In this document: piece by piece, positions 10,001 to 21,925 of the stretch | Numbering within the stretch: position 1 is the stretch's first letter | Layout of the letters: the number at the start of each line of letters is the position of its first letter | Assembly: GCF_033473495.1 (NCBI RefSeq) | Contig: NC_088937.1 | Location: 2,046,001-2,110,000, forward strand | Source of the DNA: Cercospora beticola | Taxonomy: Eukaryota; Ascomycota; Dothideomycetes; Mycosphaerellales; Mycosphaerellaceae | Reading direction: 5' to 3' | Length of the DNA: 64,000 bases | Notes under the pieces: model-generated | Told to the model about the DNA's origin: nothing | The model's database searches: none | The model's input: only the letters and a program-made list of their open reading frames with translations | Translations under genes and position numbers: made by a program

Positions 10001-12533
10001 CAAGGTCGATGCTTTGTCGCGCCTTTGCCAACACTGATTGGCAATTTGGGAGTGATGCAAGCCCGCCTCCGTAATCGACGAGCACTGGCTGGTCTTCGCA
10101 AACATCGACCATTTCTTGTGTTAGGAGCATGGCAATGTTGAAGGCCATCTCCTGGCTCGAGAACGTGATGACGCCGTGTTTCTCAATCGCTTCGGCCACA
10201 ATGTCATTTGCAGCCATGAGACCAGTTGATCTGGTCCAGCCGATCTCAACACCACAAACTGATAGCTCATTGGCCCAGGACTCGGACGTGACCCGGTTCA
10301 AGAGACTCTCTAAGCCAAGCTTGCTTTCGGAATATAACCCATCGCCGCCAAAGATGCCATGATTTGGTGAGAGAGGCAGGAGGACTTGCGTCGGATGGCA
10401 GTCGATACCTCTGTCTCGTTTATTCTTGATAATGCGACCCAGTAGGCGAAAGACATTGACAAGCATCAGCCGATGTGCCAATTCATTCGCCGCAGTGACC
10501 TCGCCAGCTTCGACGCCAGCTTCCGCGGTTGCTGCGAAGGGGAGTATCGCGTCGAGATCGAGATGTAAACCAGAATCGCTGTAGACATAGTCTATCAGTC
10601 TCTCGCAATCTTTCGCACTTGCACCGTTGAATTGTACGACTCGGAGCTCCGAATTCTTTGCGCCGCATTCTCGATACATTGTTTTAAAATATGTCGCCGA
10701 CTGTGAGACCGCGCGACTGGTGGTAACAATGACATGCGCTCCGCCTTGCAGAAGTATGCGGGCAACTTCAGCACCGATCGAATTAGGGCTGGCACCTGTG
10801 ATCAAGACATTCTTGCCGCCGAATGGTATCCCATCAGTCAACGAGTTCGCAAAGAGGTCGAGCAACCTCTCAGTAACATCATCGTTGGCAAGCCATCGTC
10901 CGTGACTGAGCTGCTTCACAGCGATTCCAGGGCCCTTGGCCGATGATACAGACAGCGCAGGGTTCCTGAGAAAGTCCGCATAAGCTGTGGGTACCTGGAG
11001 TTCTGAACGTGCTACTGTCGTTGCAACAATATCGCCACGAGCCGTCACAAGGGTACGTGGAGCTCGAGGACGTAGGACTGGAAGCGCGCGCGGTGCACTT
11101 TGCGCGCCGGATGACAGTGCATCGAGGAGTCGGTCGGCGAAGAGAATGAATTCATGCTCTAGATCAGCATGCGCCTTGTGTCGCATTATCGCATCAAGTG
11201 TGCATGCCTGCTTGGCCAGATTGTGGTCGCTCCTGTTGGCCATCAGTCGGAGGTAAATTGCTTGCCCGAGATCGTCAGTAGCCAGCTTGTTGGCAAAAAC
11301 GTCTCCACGGAAGACGTCTAGCAAGTCTCGTCGAGCACAATTCCACCAGCTGTTGTATCTTCGAGTTTGTCGAGCATCGAACGTCGGCGATATTCCAGCG
11401 AGGAAGTCATCAGAAAACTCGGCGGTTACTGCATCCAGTTTCTGCTGCAGCTCTGCTATCTGTTCTCGCGCCAACTCGTCCACCTTTGTGTTAGACAGGT
11501 CAATCTGTAGATATTCTGCCAGGGCTTCCAGTTGCTTCTGTGCAAGACGCGTCTGCGATTGGTTTACAGCGGCAAGCGTTGCAGCATCTACAGTTGGCGC
11601 ATTTGTAGCGTCATCAGATTTTTTGCTAGTCGATACTCTCAAGGAGAGGCCTTGAAACTCGGCATATCGAAGTGCAGCTTCGTCCCAGTACTGCTCTGCA
11701 ACTTGTGCGGAGGTCAGGCGGCTCTCCGGCTCCGCTAACAGAGCGTAGAGTAGAATGCCAGATTGTATAGATGCACCGAGGCCCCATTTGTTCAAGAGCT
11801 GCTTGCGGATTACATCAACGTTGAATCCGGCTGGCATCCTTGACGAAACCAGTTTCCCAACCAACATCAGCGACACTCTACCCAATTGTACAACAGTGCC
11901 ATCGTCAGCAGCACTTGTAAGATCCCGCAAAGCTACATCTTCTGGGCGATCGGGGAGTATTCCGAACTCCGTGTACATGTCGCCCACAATCTCGTTCTGC
12001 AGTGTCGATTTGCCATTGCAGAGTTCCTTGATCGACAAGAGTGGGGAGATTTGATTGATTGGCTTCTTGAGTTTTCGTGCCACATGTATTCTGACAATGT
12101 CTTCCGGATTCAAGGGAGATTCAGCAATCACACCAGGTTCAGCCGGTCTTGCCAGGGTAGCTTGAGGCTCCGCAGGTACTGAGGCAGTGCTGGAAGGCGG
12201 CGTTGACTCTGCTTGTATCATGACAGTGGCAGCCTCGGCTTGTGATTCGTACTGATAGCATGCTTCTGCCAGATTTTGAGATGCGGAGTAGAGGTCCAGT
12301 GGTTGATCAATGGGTCTGTCCCCGTCTGAAGTGATGGACAGCAGGCTCTTCTTGGCCATGCTCAGAAGCGTGCTGGATGGACCCAGTTCGATGAGTCGAT
12401 CCACTCCGCCCTCTTGCGCCAACAGATTCTTTTGCGTTTCGATCCATTGCACGGGAAAGGCGAATTGATGAGCCAGCAGCTCGACAATGAGCTCGTGAGC
12501 AACTGCCCGCTCATCAGGACTGTCGCCCGTCAT
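7060..12533 (-). CDS. hexA: Fatty acid synthase alpha subunit (HexA / AflA-like)
   Basis: Exons 12533-7257 and 7197-7060, joined over a 59-bp intron, give 1804 residues. With HexB it makes the hexanoyl starter from acetyl- and malonyl-CoA using NADPH. Domains in order: C-terminal piece of the malonyl/palmitoyl transferase (1-70), ACP with phosphopantetheine Ser176 in 'CNGKSTLQNE', ketoreductase from about 574 (ITGASPNSIG), ketosynthase with Cys1195 in 'GACATG' plus His1429 and His1470, and phosphopantetheinyl transferase from about 1676 (VGIDV, WAAKEAVFKC). The second exon restores the usual C-terminal strand; without splicing the transferase would be cut short. A Ser/Pro-rich insert (about 1325-1405) splits the ketosynthase, as I recall for Aspergillus AflA. 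Unlike AflA, the N-terminal transferase segment of primary FAS is kept. It is divergent from hexB. Confidence 0.93.
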
Positions 12534-13173
12534 TCTGCCTGTTGAAGCTTAATGATGGCCATGCAGAGAACGATCGGCTGGTGTGTCAACAACGTGGCTC
12601 TCACGAGTTGCATCGAGAACGCGAGCAAGCAGCGTGGCCGCAGCGGCGCAGGACATTGAGTTCGCGGAGAGCGAGGGCTCGGAGTGGCTAATCAATGTGG
12701 GCGGCGCACATTGAAGGAAGGATTGATGAGCAAGGCCTGCACGTGACGAGCCCCGAACATTTCCAAGTGGCATCGGAGAAGATGTCGGTGCAGCTTCTCT
12801 GCCTTTCTGCATCTCGGGCGTGCTCGTGACCGCGTTGTCGGGCATGACTACGCGATACCGCGATCGTGGGGGAGATGATTTTGCTGCAGCGGCCGGCGCG
12901 GCTGCGGATCGCCCATGATGCCGTCTTCTCGGTGGCGGTCGGACGGACGTCCCAGCGCGGTGATGGTGACGGTGGTGCCGCCCGCAGTCCAAGATATGGC
13001 TAAGGCATGTCTTGACAGTCGATCCAGATGCGATCTGATTTGCATTGAAGAAAGCACTCAAGTGAACGGGTGGAAGTTGTGCACGGGAAGCAGAGGAGGG
13101 CAACAACAACCACAACCACAACCACAAGTTCCACCTCAGCTCGTCGGTGCCTGAGGCTCATACATATGCCACG
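12534..13173. promoter_or_regulatory. Shared divergent promoter of hexA and hexB
   Basis: This 640-bp gap lies between the two FAS start codons. No perfect AflR consensus was found. The nearest is TCGCTCTCCGC on the minus strand (12664-12674, one mismatch at the last base). A CACGTG hexamer lies at 12740-12745 and a CAACAA/CCACAA simple-sequence stretch at about 13101-13127. A 192-codon minus-strand frame overlaps the gap but has skewed composition and is rejected as a gene. Confidence 0.6.
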
Positions 13174-16100
13174 ATGGTCCGCAAGAAGTTCTCGTCGCCC
13201 TTCCTCGAGGCGGCACACAAGAAGCAAGTACGACTGTGTGCAGCATTTGGCGGTCAAGCTCCAGACAACGGCACTTGCTTGGAATCTATTCGACGACTAC
13301 GAGCTCATGGCGACGCCGCTGTGAGCACTCTTCTCAAGTTAGCCAACACCACCTTGGCGGACTTGGGTGATGAAGAACACCCATCAAGATTCCACGATAG
13401 CCATGGCTTCGCCCTGGAAGCCTGGCTTGACAATGCTGATGTCGCGCCGGACAGCGACTATATTGCTCTCGCGCCCGTGAGCTTTCCGCTCATCACTCTG
13501 ATCAGCTTGATCGAATACACTTTGACTTGCAGAGCACTTGGAGTGCATCCTGGGCAATTGAGAGAACTCTTGACAAACGTGACTGGCCATTCGCAAGGCA
13601 TGTTTGCTGCTGCGGCCGTTGCGGTTGCACGAGATTGGCCTTCATTCTTTGACGCCTGTGAAGCCGTTCTCTGCCTCTCGTTCTGGGTCGGGTTGGAATC
13701 GCACCATGCAGCGCCGAAGTCGAAAATTCCCGCAGTGTCAGCGAGCGACTGCATTGCACATGGCGAAGGGCAACCTAGCTACATGCTCAGCGTGACTGGC
13801 CTGCCAAGACCCCAGCTCGAGGCAGTCATAAGGCGCGTCAACAGCAATAATACAGACGGCGGGGACATTCATCTGGCATTAATCAATTCGAGCAAGCACA
13901 GATTCGCCATTGCTGGACAGCCATCAGCTCTACGAACCATGTGCATGCATCTACGCCAAATCAAGGCACCAGAAGGCATAGACCAACGACGGCTGCCATT
14001 CCACAAACGCAAGCCTATGGTGCAGGTGCAATTCATGCCAATATCGGCTCCTTTCCACACTAAGTTCTTGGAGTGCGTAGATCAGCTTGTATTGCAGCGT
14101 CTCGATGGCGTAATAGCTCTTGGTTCTGCAGAGATTCTGTTACTGAATCCAAGCAATGGCCACCACATCACTGATCTGGCATCTCCGGCTGAGCTGAGTC
14201 AACTGATTCGTTCTGTCACAGTAGACAGAGTTGATTGGGCCGCGACTTGCCTCGCGCTTCCTGTTTCGCACTTGCTGGCATTCGGGCCCGGTCGAAGTGC
14301 AAGCCTGATCAATGAGACAACTGACGGCATCGGTCTCCAAGTTGTTCAAGTCACCGATTTGTTGCCAGCGCTAAAAGATAGCGACAACAACGGTGATATC
14401 TTTGCGAATTTACGATGCTCTCCTTTGCAAAGCTGGCAGCAGGAGTTTGCGCCCGAAGTGGTCATTGACCAACACGAGTGCAAGAATCTCGTCACGAGAA
14501 TGTCCTTATTGCTTGGTGCTCCTCCTATCATGGTTGCAGGCATGACACCAACCACAGTGCATCCTGAATTCTGTGCGGCGATCATGGACGCGGGTTACCA
14601 TGTTGAGCTCGCAGGAGGTGGCTACGCCAGCGAGTCAAAGTTCGAAGCTGCGTTGCGCGAGCTCTCTGCGAGGGCGCCTGAGCGACGAGGAATCACTTGC
14701 AATGTGCTGTATATCAGCCCCAAGACCATTGCCTGGCAGATCTCTACCATCAGGCGACTCATCAGAGAAGGCGTGAGAATCGACGGGATCACTATTGGCG
14801 CTGGGATTCCTTCGCCAGAGGTTATCAAAGAATATATTGAGACTGTTGGTCTCAAGCACATTTCTTTTAAGCCGGGCACCGAGGAAGCAATTAGAGAAGT
14901 GGTCGAAATCGCGCGACAGAACCCCACTTTCAATTTTGGACTTCAATGGACTGGCGGACGTGCAGGAGGACATCACTCACTGGAGGACTTTCATGACCCA
15001 ATTCTGAAGACATACAGTCTCATTCGGAGCTGCGAGAATATCGTGCTTATCGCAGGCAGTGGTCTGGGAGAGGCGTCTGAGATAAGTCCATATTTCACTG
15101 GCGAATGGGCTTCTGAGTTCGGTCGTCCGGCTATGCCCTTCGATGGTGTTCTTCTGGGCAGCCGAGTCATGATCGCCCGTGAAGCGAAGACATCTGCTGC
15201 AGCGAAGAGACTCATTGTCGACGCTGAAGGCGTTGAGGATGCTAACTGGCACAAGGCCGCCGACGCAAACACAGGCGGCGTAATCACAATCACGTCAGAG
15301 ATGGGTCAACCCATCCACATGCTCGCGACTCGAGGTGTGATGCTGTGGAAAGAACTGGATGAGACTGTGTTTTCCATCAAGGACGTCAAAAAACGACTGG
15401 ACTATCTACAAAGCCATCGAGGTCGCATCATCTCTCGCTTGAACCAGGACTTTCAAAAGCCATGGTTCGCCATTGATGCGACGGGACGTACGGTGGAGAT
15501 CAACGATCTGACATACGCAGAGACTGTTGCACGATTTTGTAAGCTTACATATGTGGAACATCAAAACAGGTGGATCGATCCCTCATACCACTCTCTGGCA
15601 AAGGAAGTTGTGCATATGGCCGCAGAGCGCTTCGGACAAGTCATTGACACCACCCACTGTGATCACCCTGGCGACCTCCTCCTGTCACTCGAAGCCGAAC
15701 TGAACGAGAGTGCCAATGAGACATTGTACCCCGTTGATGCACGCAAGCTTCTTGCACTCTTTCGCCGTCGTGGTCAAAAGCCAGTGCCTTTCGTTCCCAA
15801 GCTGGACGAAAACTTCGAGACATGGTTCAAGAAAGATTCACTCTGGCAAGCTGAAGACATTGATGCAGTTCTGGACCAAGACATTCAGCGCGTTTGTATC
15901 ATCCATGGTCCAGTAGCCGCGCGACATTCCAAGAAAGATAGCGAAAGCGTGAAAGACATCCTCGACGAAATCTATCGGCCGCTTATAGAAGATCTTTCAG
16001 ATACAGAGCGACTAGCGCCGCTCGTGGACTCGCAGAGTGACGATGCAGTCCATATTGCGCTCCCACCGAAGGCGGTCAGTGAAGTTCCAGGTCTTAAGAT

Positions 16101-19081
16101 CTCTACTACCGGGCAAAAGACGACCTACGAGCTGCTGAAAACAGGCAAACTACCAGAGCCTTCCGCCATGTTGCAGTTGCTGAGCGAATCCGTAGGTGTG
16201 GAGTGGTTCGCGGCATGTCTGCTCGATGAAACTGTTGTGCGAGGCTCCGCTGCCTCGCCAAATCCAATTCGACAGGCTTTGCAATTACAAGCTGGAGACA
16301 TCGTGGAGGTTATTCGATGTGCACAGTCAAAGGCCATCGCATCAGTGTCGTTCCTTTCTCCGTCGGGCGTACCGAAAAGACTGCACCGTGCTCTGACCGT
16401 AGAAGCCTTGGGCCAAGGCAGATTGGGCGTAAGCGTCTCACTTGATGCTGAGACCGCTATGCGCATACCATTTGAATATCGTGCTGGGGTACCTGGAACG
16501 CGGCTCTCCTTGGTTTCAGACTGGTACTTGCGCACTGTACAGGACATGTACGCAGAGCTTTGGGGAGATGGCTCAGGAATGCAGACCACAGCTGGGATAG
16601 GTTCCGAGTTCTCGTGCAAAGCAGTCACAGTGCAACATGAGGAAGTCCAGAAATATGTGCGGGTCATTCAACAGTCTTGCCCACCACAACTTCTTGATTG
16701 GCAGCCAGGCCATTCTTCCTCTGTTCCTTTGGATTACTGCATCGTGGTTGCGTGGACTGCTCTTACCAAGCCTTTACTTCTCACCGAGCTGTCTTGTGAC
16801 CTGCTGAAACTAGTCCACCAGTCAGTCAATTTCCGCTATGTGGACGGTGCCTCGCCTATCGAAGTTGGAGATGTCCTGCAAACAACAAGCCGCATCACTA
16901 AGCTGGGCTCGCGCTCGAACGGCAGTCAAGTCGAGATCTCGGCAACTATACACCGCTCGAACGAAGCAATCGTTGATCTCACCTGTGAGTTCTTCATTCA
17001 AGGGAAAGCCACAGAACATGCAAAGCAGTTCACTTCGATACGCGAGGCCGATATGGTGGTTGACATCCATTCTCCGGTCATCGCTGCCTTGATCACGAGC
17101 CGTAAATGGCTCATTCGGCAGCATCCTGGCACAAGCTCAAGTCTGATCGGACGCAGGCTAGTCTTCCAGTTGACCACTCATACCACTTCGCCCTGCTCAA
17201 CTGCTACCTCTGGCTCGCTACAAGCACATGGACTGATCTCATTATGCAACGGAGACGGCTCTCTTGAACCTTTCGGAAGGGTGTATTTCGAATGCGAGGA
17301 CAACAGCTTCAACCCGGTGAAAGACTTCTTACAGCGGTACGGAACATTGAAAGACGAGCGAAATGACCTCGAAAATCCAGGCTGGGAGGGCGGTCCAAGC
17401 ACTCTTGTCATGCGCGCCCCATTGCGTAGCGCCTCGTACTCCTCCGTTTCGCGCGATGGCAATCCCATCCACACATCTCCGTTCTTGGCTCGCTTCGCCG
17501 GGCTGCCAGGTACGATAGTACATGGCATGCATCTGTCAGCAATGGTGAGGAGAGCGACAGAATGGCTCATCGGCGATCACGAGCAGTCGCGGTTCCATAG
17601 CTGGACCGCGTCTTTCGAAGCCATGGTCCGCCCAGGAGATATGCTGCGTACCGAATTTCAGCACGTCGCTATGGAGAATGGTAAAATGGTCCTTGAAGTG
17701 AATGTCTACAACAACGTGACTGGCGAACGAGTAATGAAGTCAACAGCTGTGGTCGAACAGGCTCGCACTGCCTACATCTTCTGTGGACAGGGTAGCCAAG
17801 AGAAGAGAATGGGTATGAGCTTATACGAGAGCAGTCCAGCAGCACGAGCTCTTTTCAATCGTGGCGAGGCATACTTGAGGGAGCACTACGGTAAGCACTC
17901 CTGCTGCAATCATGCTTAATCGAGAAATAAATGCTAACTCTGACAGGATTCTCCATCCTAAAGATCATTCGAGAAAATCCTACGGGACTCACAATCAGCT
18001 TCGGCGGGAGGCGCGGCCGTCGCATTCGGCAGAACTACTTGACGATGGGCCAACGCGGCACTTCATCAACGCCCTATCGCTGCATCGTGCCGTCTTTGAC
18101 TGCTCAATCGGCGTCGTACACTTTCCACTATCCGAAAGGTCTGCTCTACAGCACTCAATTCTCCCAGCCGGCGCTTGCATTGATGGAGATGGCACAATAT
18201 GAGCATCTCAGATCACAAGGCATCTTGCAACAAACGTCCTTATTCGCAGGTCATTCCTTGGGAGAGTATGCCGCCCTAGGAAGTTGTTCGACTGTGCTTC
18301 CGTTCGAGAGACTGATGACCCTGGTATTCTATCGCGGCCTGAAGATGCAGAATGCACTTCAAAGAGACATCGAAGGCAAGACCGACTACAGTATGGTAGC
18401 AGTGGATCCAAGTAGGATCAGCAAGGGTGAGTTGCCAGCCACGTTGTCAAGCTTGTTTCGCGTCGTGCACATTATGCTAATGGTTTTCGTGCCGCAGACT
18501 TTAGCGAAGCAACTTTCAGATATCTGGTTGAAGCCATAGCTACGCAAAGCGGACTGCTACTTGAAGTTGTCAACTTCAACATTCAAGACAAGCAATATGT
18601 TTGTGCTGGTCACGTAAGTCTCCCAAATCCCTGCTCATACTACCAATGCATTTTCTGACACCGAAAACAGTTCCGCACACTCTACATCCTCTCAAAGATT
18701 TGTGACGAACTCAGCATCATACGCGATGCCGCCAAATTCGTCACAGACTCCGCCAAGTTTTCCGCGCTCGTCAGAAATCACATCGAAGCGTCGTCCATTC
18801 TGACGAACTCTTCTGTGCTGGAGCGGGGCAAGGCCACTATTCCATTGAGCGGAGTCGATTTGCCATTCCATTCTACCATGTTACGTGGGCACATTGGAGA
18901 TTATCGCGAATACCTCGACCACGTGTTGAAGGTCAGTGACATCAAAGTTGAGGAATTGGTAGGGAGATGGGTCCCCAATGTGATTGGCAAGCCTTTTGCT
19001 GTGAGCAGAGATTACGTTGAGGAGGTGGCGAAGATCACGAATAGTGAGCGGCTTGGCCATTTGGTTAGTGTGATGGCGTAG
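13174..19081 (+). CDS. hexB: Fatty acid synthase beta subunit (HexB / AflB-like)
   Basis: Four exons (13174-17890, 17947-18426, 18498-18613, 18671-19081) give 1907 residues. Order: acetyltransferase (GHSQGM, Ser about 140), enoyl reductase (AGMTPTT, GGRAGGHHS), dehydratase/hot-dog region, and malonyl/palmitoyl transferase (FCGQGSQ, then AGHSLGEY in exon 2). The starting ATG lies only about 20 residues before the first conserved block (LCAAFGGQ), as I recall for Aspergillus HexB, which lacks about 150 N-terminal residues of yeast FAS1. All three introns fall in the last fifth of the gene and each splice restores a conserved block. It pairs with HexA and loads its hexanoyl product onto PksA. 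The gene ends tail-to-tail with moxY. Confidence 0.93.
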
Positions 19082-19290
19082 GGTGGTTTGGCATTGATTT
19101 GATCCGTTTGTTTTGACTGCGATTTTGCGCGGAGTCTACAATGGCCATGGATCCTAGTGCTCATGGAAGCAATTAACATTTTTCGTAAGAACGTACTTAC
19201 TCCAAAGGTCCAACAAAATTCTTTCGAGAACTTGTGACGACAGCAACTTTGAAACAGTTCAGCACTTCTACTTCAATGCACAACTATCGA

Positions 19291-21503
19291 TCAGAATGCT
19301 ACTGCTTTTCGCTCACATGTCTGGCAGTCATCCTTCGCAGGTTTGGCAGACGCTTTCTCTTTGCTAAGTGCGTTGACGTCCCCGCCGATCGCTGCAAACC
19401 ATCTGGGATCGATATTCTCTTTGCAGAGATATGGACTCACGTCGGCCTTCTTTGGACCAAGACGATCCTCAATCGTCCAGCCCATGCCAAGATGGGCCCA
19501 TGGGTTCGAATCGAAGTAATCGATCTGGAAGTCTTCGTAGCGAGGTTTCTCGATCACTTGTTGATAATGTAGCGAAGAGCCTGGCCAGATGGCATTCACC
19601 CGGCCAGTTTCGTTGTTCTTGTACCCTGTCAAGGAGTCAGTCACTTTACGAATCTTGGCAGGCATTTGTGGATCGCGAAGGAAACGACTGCACTTACAAC
19701 TTCGACAATCATCCTTCCACACAGTATGCTTAACCCATTCTTGCACATGCTCGTTGAATTTGTCCGTGACATCTTGTCTTGGCGCGAAGCTGCGAACATT
19801 CTCATTCTGCATCTTGCTGATCAATTGCAGAGCGTACTCTGAAACAGAATGCAACGGTGCCATGACCGAGCCGTTCTCAATTGGCCAAGATGGACCGATG
19901 AATGTCACAAAGTTGGGCATGTTGGGAATTGCCAAGCCAAGATATGCCTCGGGGCAGACCTTCCATTGGTCCCTTAGGTCGATGCCATTTTTGCCAATGA
20001 CTGGGAATCGCGGACGATAAGAGACGTCGAAACCGGTCGCGCAGACGATGGAGTCGACTTTTCGTTCTACGCCGTCGCCGCCGATCACACCGTCTTCAGT
20101 GCAGCGCACGACGGGCGTGAAGTGAACATCAACATTGTTCTGTTGCACGGCGTCCATGTACACATCACCAGGCGTGATTCTTCGACAGCCGAGTCCGTAA
20201 GTCGGGATGAAGCCCTTGAGCAGGCGCTCGTCCTTAATGTGTTCCGCCATACGCTTCTTGAAAAACATAGAGCCCATCTTTTGACCCATGGAGCCACTAT
20301 AGAAGCCACCCCACATGCCATTGACTTGGTCTTCGATTTCTTTTGCATGAGCAACGAGACTGTCAGGATCAAGGCGAAAGGCGTCTTTCTCTTCGGATGA
20401 GTAGGTTTTGGCTTGGCTTCCAGAATTTCCTGCTAGCACTCCAAAGTAGACCCCAGTCCTGACGAAGACGTCCAAGTGCTTGGTATGTGGCTGCATACCT
20501 GGTACTGTCTGGATTGACGAGGCGCCTGATCCGAGAATTGCTACTCGCTCGTTCTTCCAATCTTCTTCTGTCCAGTCCTTTGGCCATCTTGCAGTGTGGA
20601 CGATCCGGCCTTTGAATGTATCCTGGAGGCCTGGAATCTCTGGCCACTGTGTCCTGTCAGCTTATGTTTTACAAGCAATGGTAGTGCTTCCTTACTTTGA
20701 AGTTGTTCAGAACACCTGCTCCGTACATCAACATATGACACCTATCTTCAAACTCTCGTGGCTCCATTCCGGGGCGATGTTCGCGAAGCTTGACGAGCCA
20801 CTCTCCAGTTTCCTCTTGCCAGAAGCATCCAACGACTTCGGTATGGAAGTTCATGTATTTTCGCAGATCGAACGCTTCACAGACTTTATCCAGGTACGAC
20901 CAGATCTCTGCAGCGAAAGAAAAATATCTTGGCCATTCTGGGTTCTGGTATAAAAGGTCAGTTGCTATGTCCCAAGATCGAGAAGAGCCAAACTGACGAG
21001 CGCAAATTGGTATGTATACGCATGACTTGGAATATCGCAGCCAGCACGAGGATATCGATTTTCGAGCCAAGTACCTGAGACGAGACTATCAGCACATTCT
21101 TCATTCTCAACGTGATGGACGTGAACATACCTCCAATATTCTCGTTCTTCTCATAGATGACGTGCTCAACATTCTCGCATTGCTTCTGAATCTGATATGC
21201 CATCAATATGCCTGAGATACCTGCGCCTATCGTCAGGACACGAATCTTGCGATTCGATGGATCTCTGTAGCATCGATCTTGTGGGACCTCGTATCCGTTC
21301 GAGCTGAATTGCGAGTAGTCATTTTGCTTGCTCTGCTGCTTGGTAGGCTCTGTGGGCAGCGATTCGTTCATGAAAGGAGCCATAACGTCTTTTGTGAATG
21401 TAGAGAGGGCGGGAGTGTCTGCTCGTACAAAAGCTGAACAGTCAAATCCGCTGCACATTTGGCTTGGCACATCCATCAAGTCGTTGTTCATGCCATCTTG
21501 CAT
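19291..21503 (-). CDS. moxY: Baeyer-Villiger-type flavin monooxygenase (MoxY / AflW / StcW-like)
   Basis: Five exons (21503-21131, 21074-20998, 20944-20696, 20646-19698, 19625-19291) give 660 residues if ATG 21503 is used. The FAD fingerprint GAGISG is at residues 93-98. Further conserved blocks are '[18 protein letters not shown]' across the first splice, 'GSGASSIQ' for NADPH, and 'ATGFD'. In aflatoxin-type pathways this enzyme inserts oxygen into hydroxyversicolorone to give versiconal hemiacetal acetate. The first 85 residues before the Rossmann fold are not conserved-looking, and an AflR site sits only 22 bp before this ATG. A downstream Met (for example residue 40 or 44) may be the true start. 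Confidence 0.88.
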
Positions 21504-21524
21504 GGCTGTTCGGTGGCCTTGCTT

Positions 21525-21535
21525 TCGCTAGCCGA
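21525..21535 (+). promoter_or_regulatory. AflR-consensus site upstream of moxY
   Basis: TCGCTAGCCGA matches TCGSWNNSCGR perfectly. It lies in the 422-bp gap between the moxY start and the pksA 3' end and can only serve moxY. Its closeness to the annotated ATG suggests translation may start further inside. Confidence 0.6.
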
Positions 21536-21925
21536 GTGGCTCCTTCGCCTCCTCATTTGCACAGGTCCACCTCATTTACGCTCTGCGAATAATTAAGCAC
21601 ACTCGAATGAGGGCCAAGTTCCGTCCTCGAGCAACACGCATGGATGGCATTATGTGGTGTCAAGTGTCTTCGATAGATTGCGTTGTAGTTGAGATCTAGC
21701 AACGGTTATGCTGAAGAAGCGAGTGAAAGCCCAAAATTCCTTAGTTGAGAAGGATATTCTACCAATAGCATAACGCCTGAGGACGCCTGAACACCAATTT
21801 ACCCAACAACGAAATTCGCCAACGCCGTAGTATGCTCCTCAACGCCACGAATCCAATGCCAACGCTACCTTTCCATGCAAAGCTGAATTCGAGTACAATC
21901 TATCGCGATCTTTGGGTATAATTTT

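Noticed and set aside
12549..13127. Minus-strand open frame of 192 codons in the hexA/hexB promoter
   Set aside because: Composition is dominated by His/Arg/Ala/Ser with a Trp/Leu repeat from the CAACAA/CCACAA simple sequence; no start or domain is convincing.
13036..13173. A longer HexB N-terminus upstream of ATG 13174
   Set aside because: In-frame stops lie at 13036 and 13063 and the protein already begins where Aspergillus HexB begins, so the missing 150 residues of yeast FAS1 are not expected.
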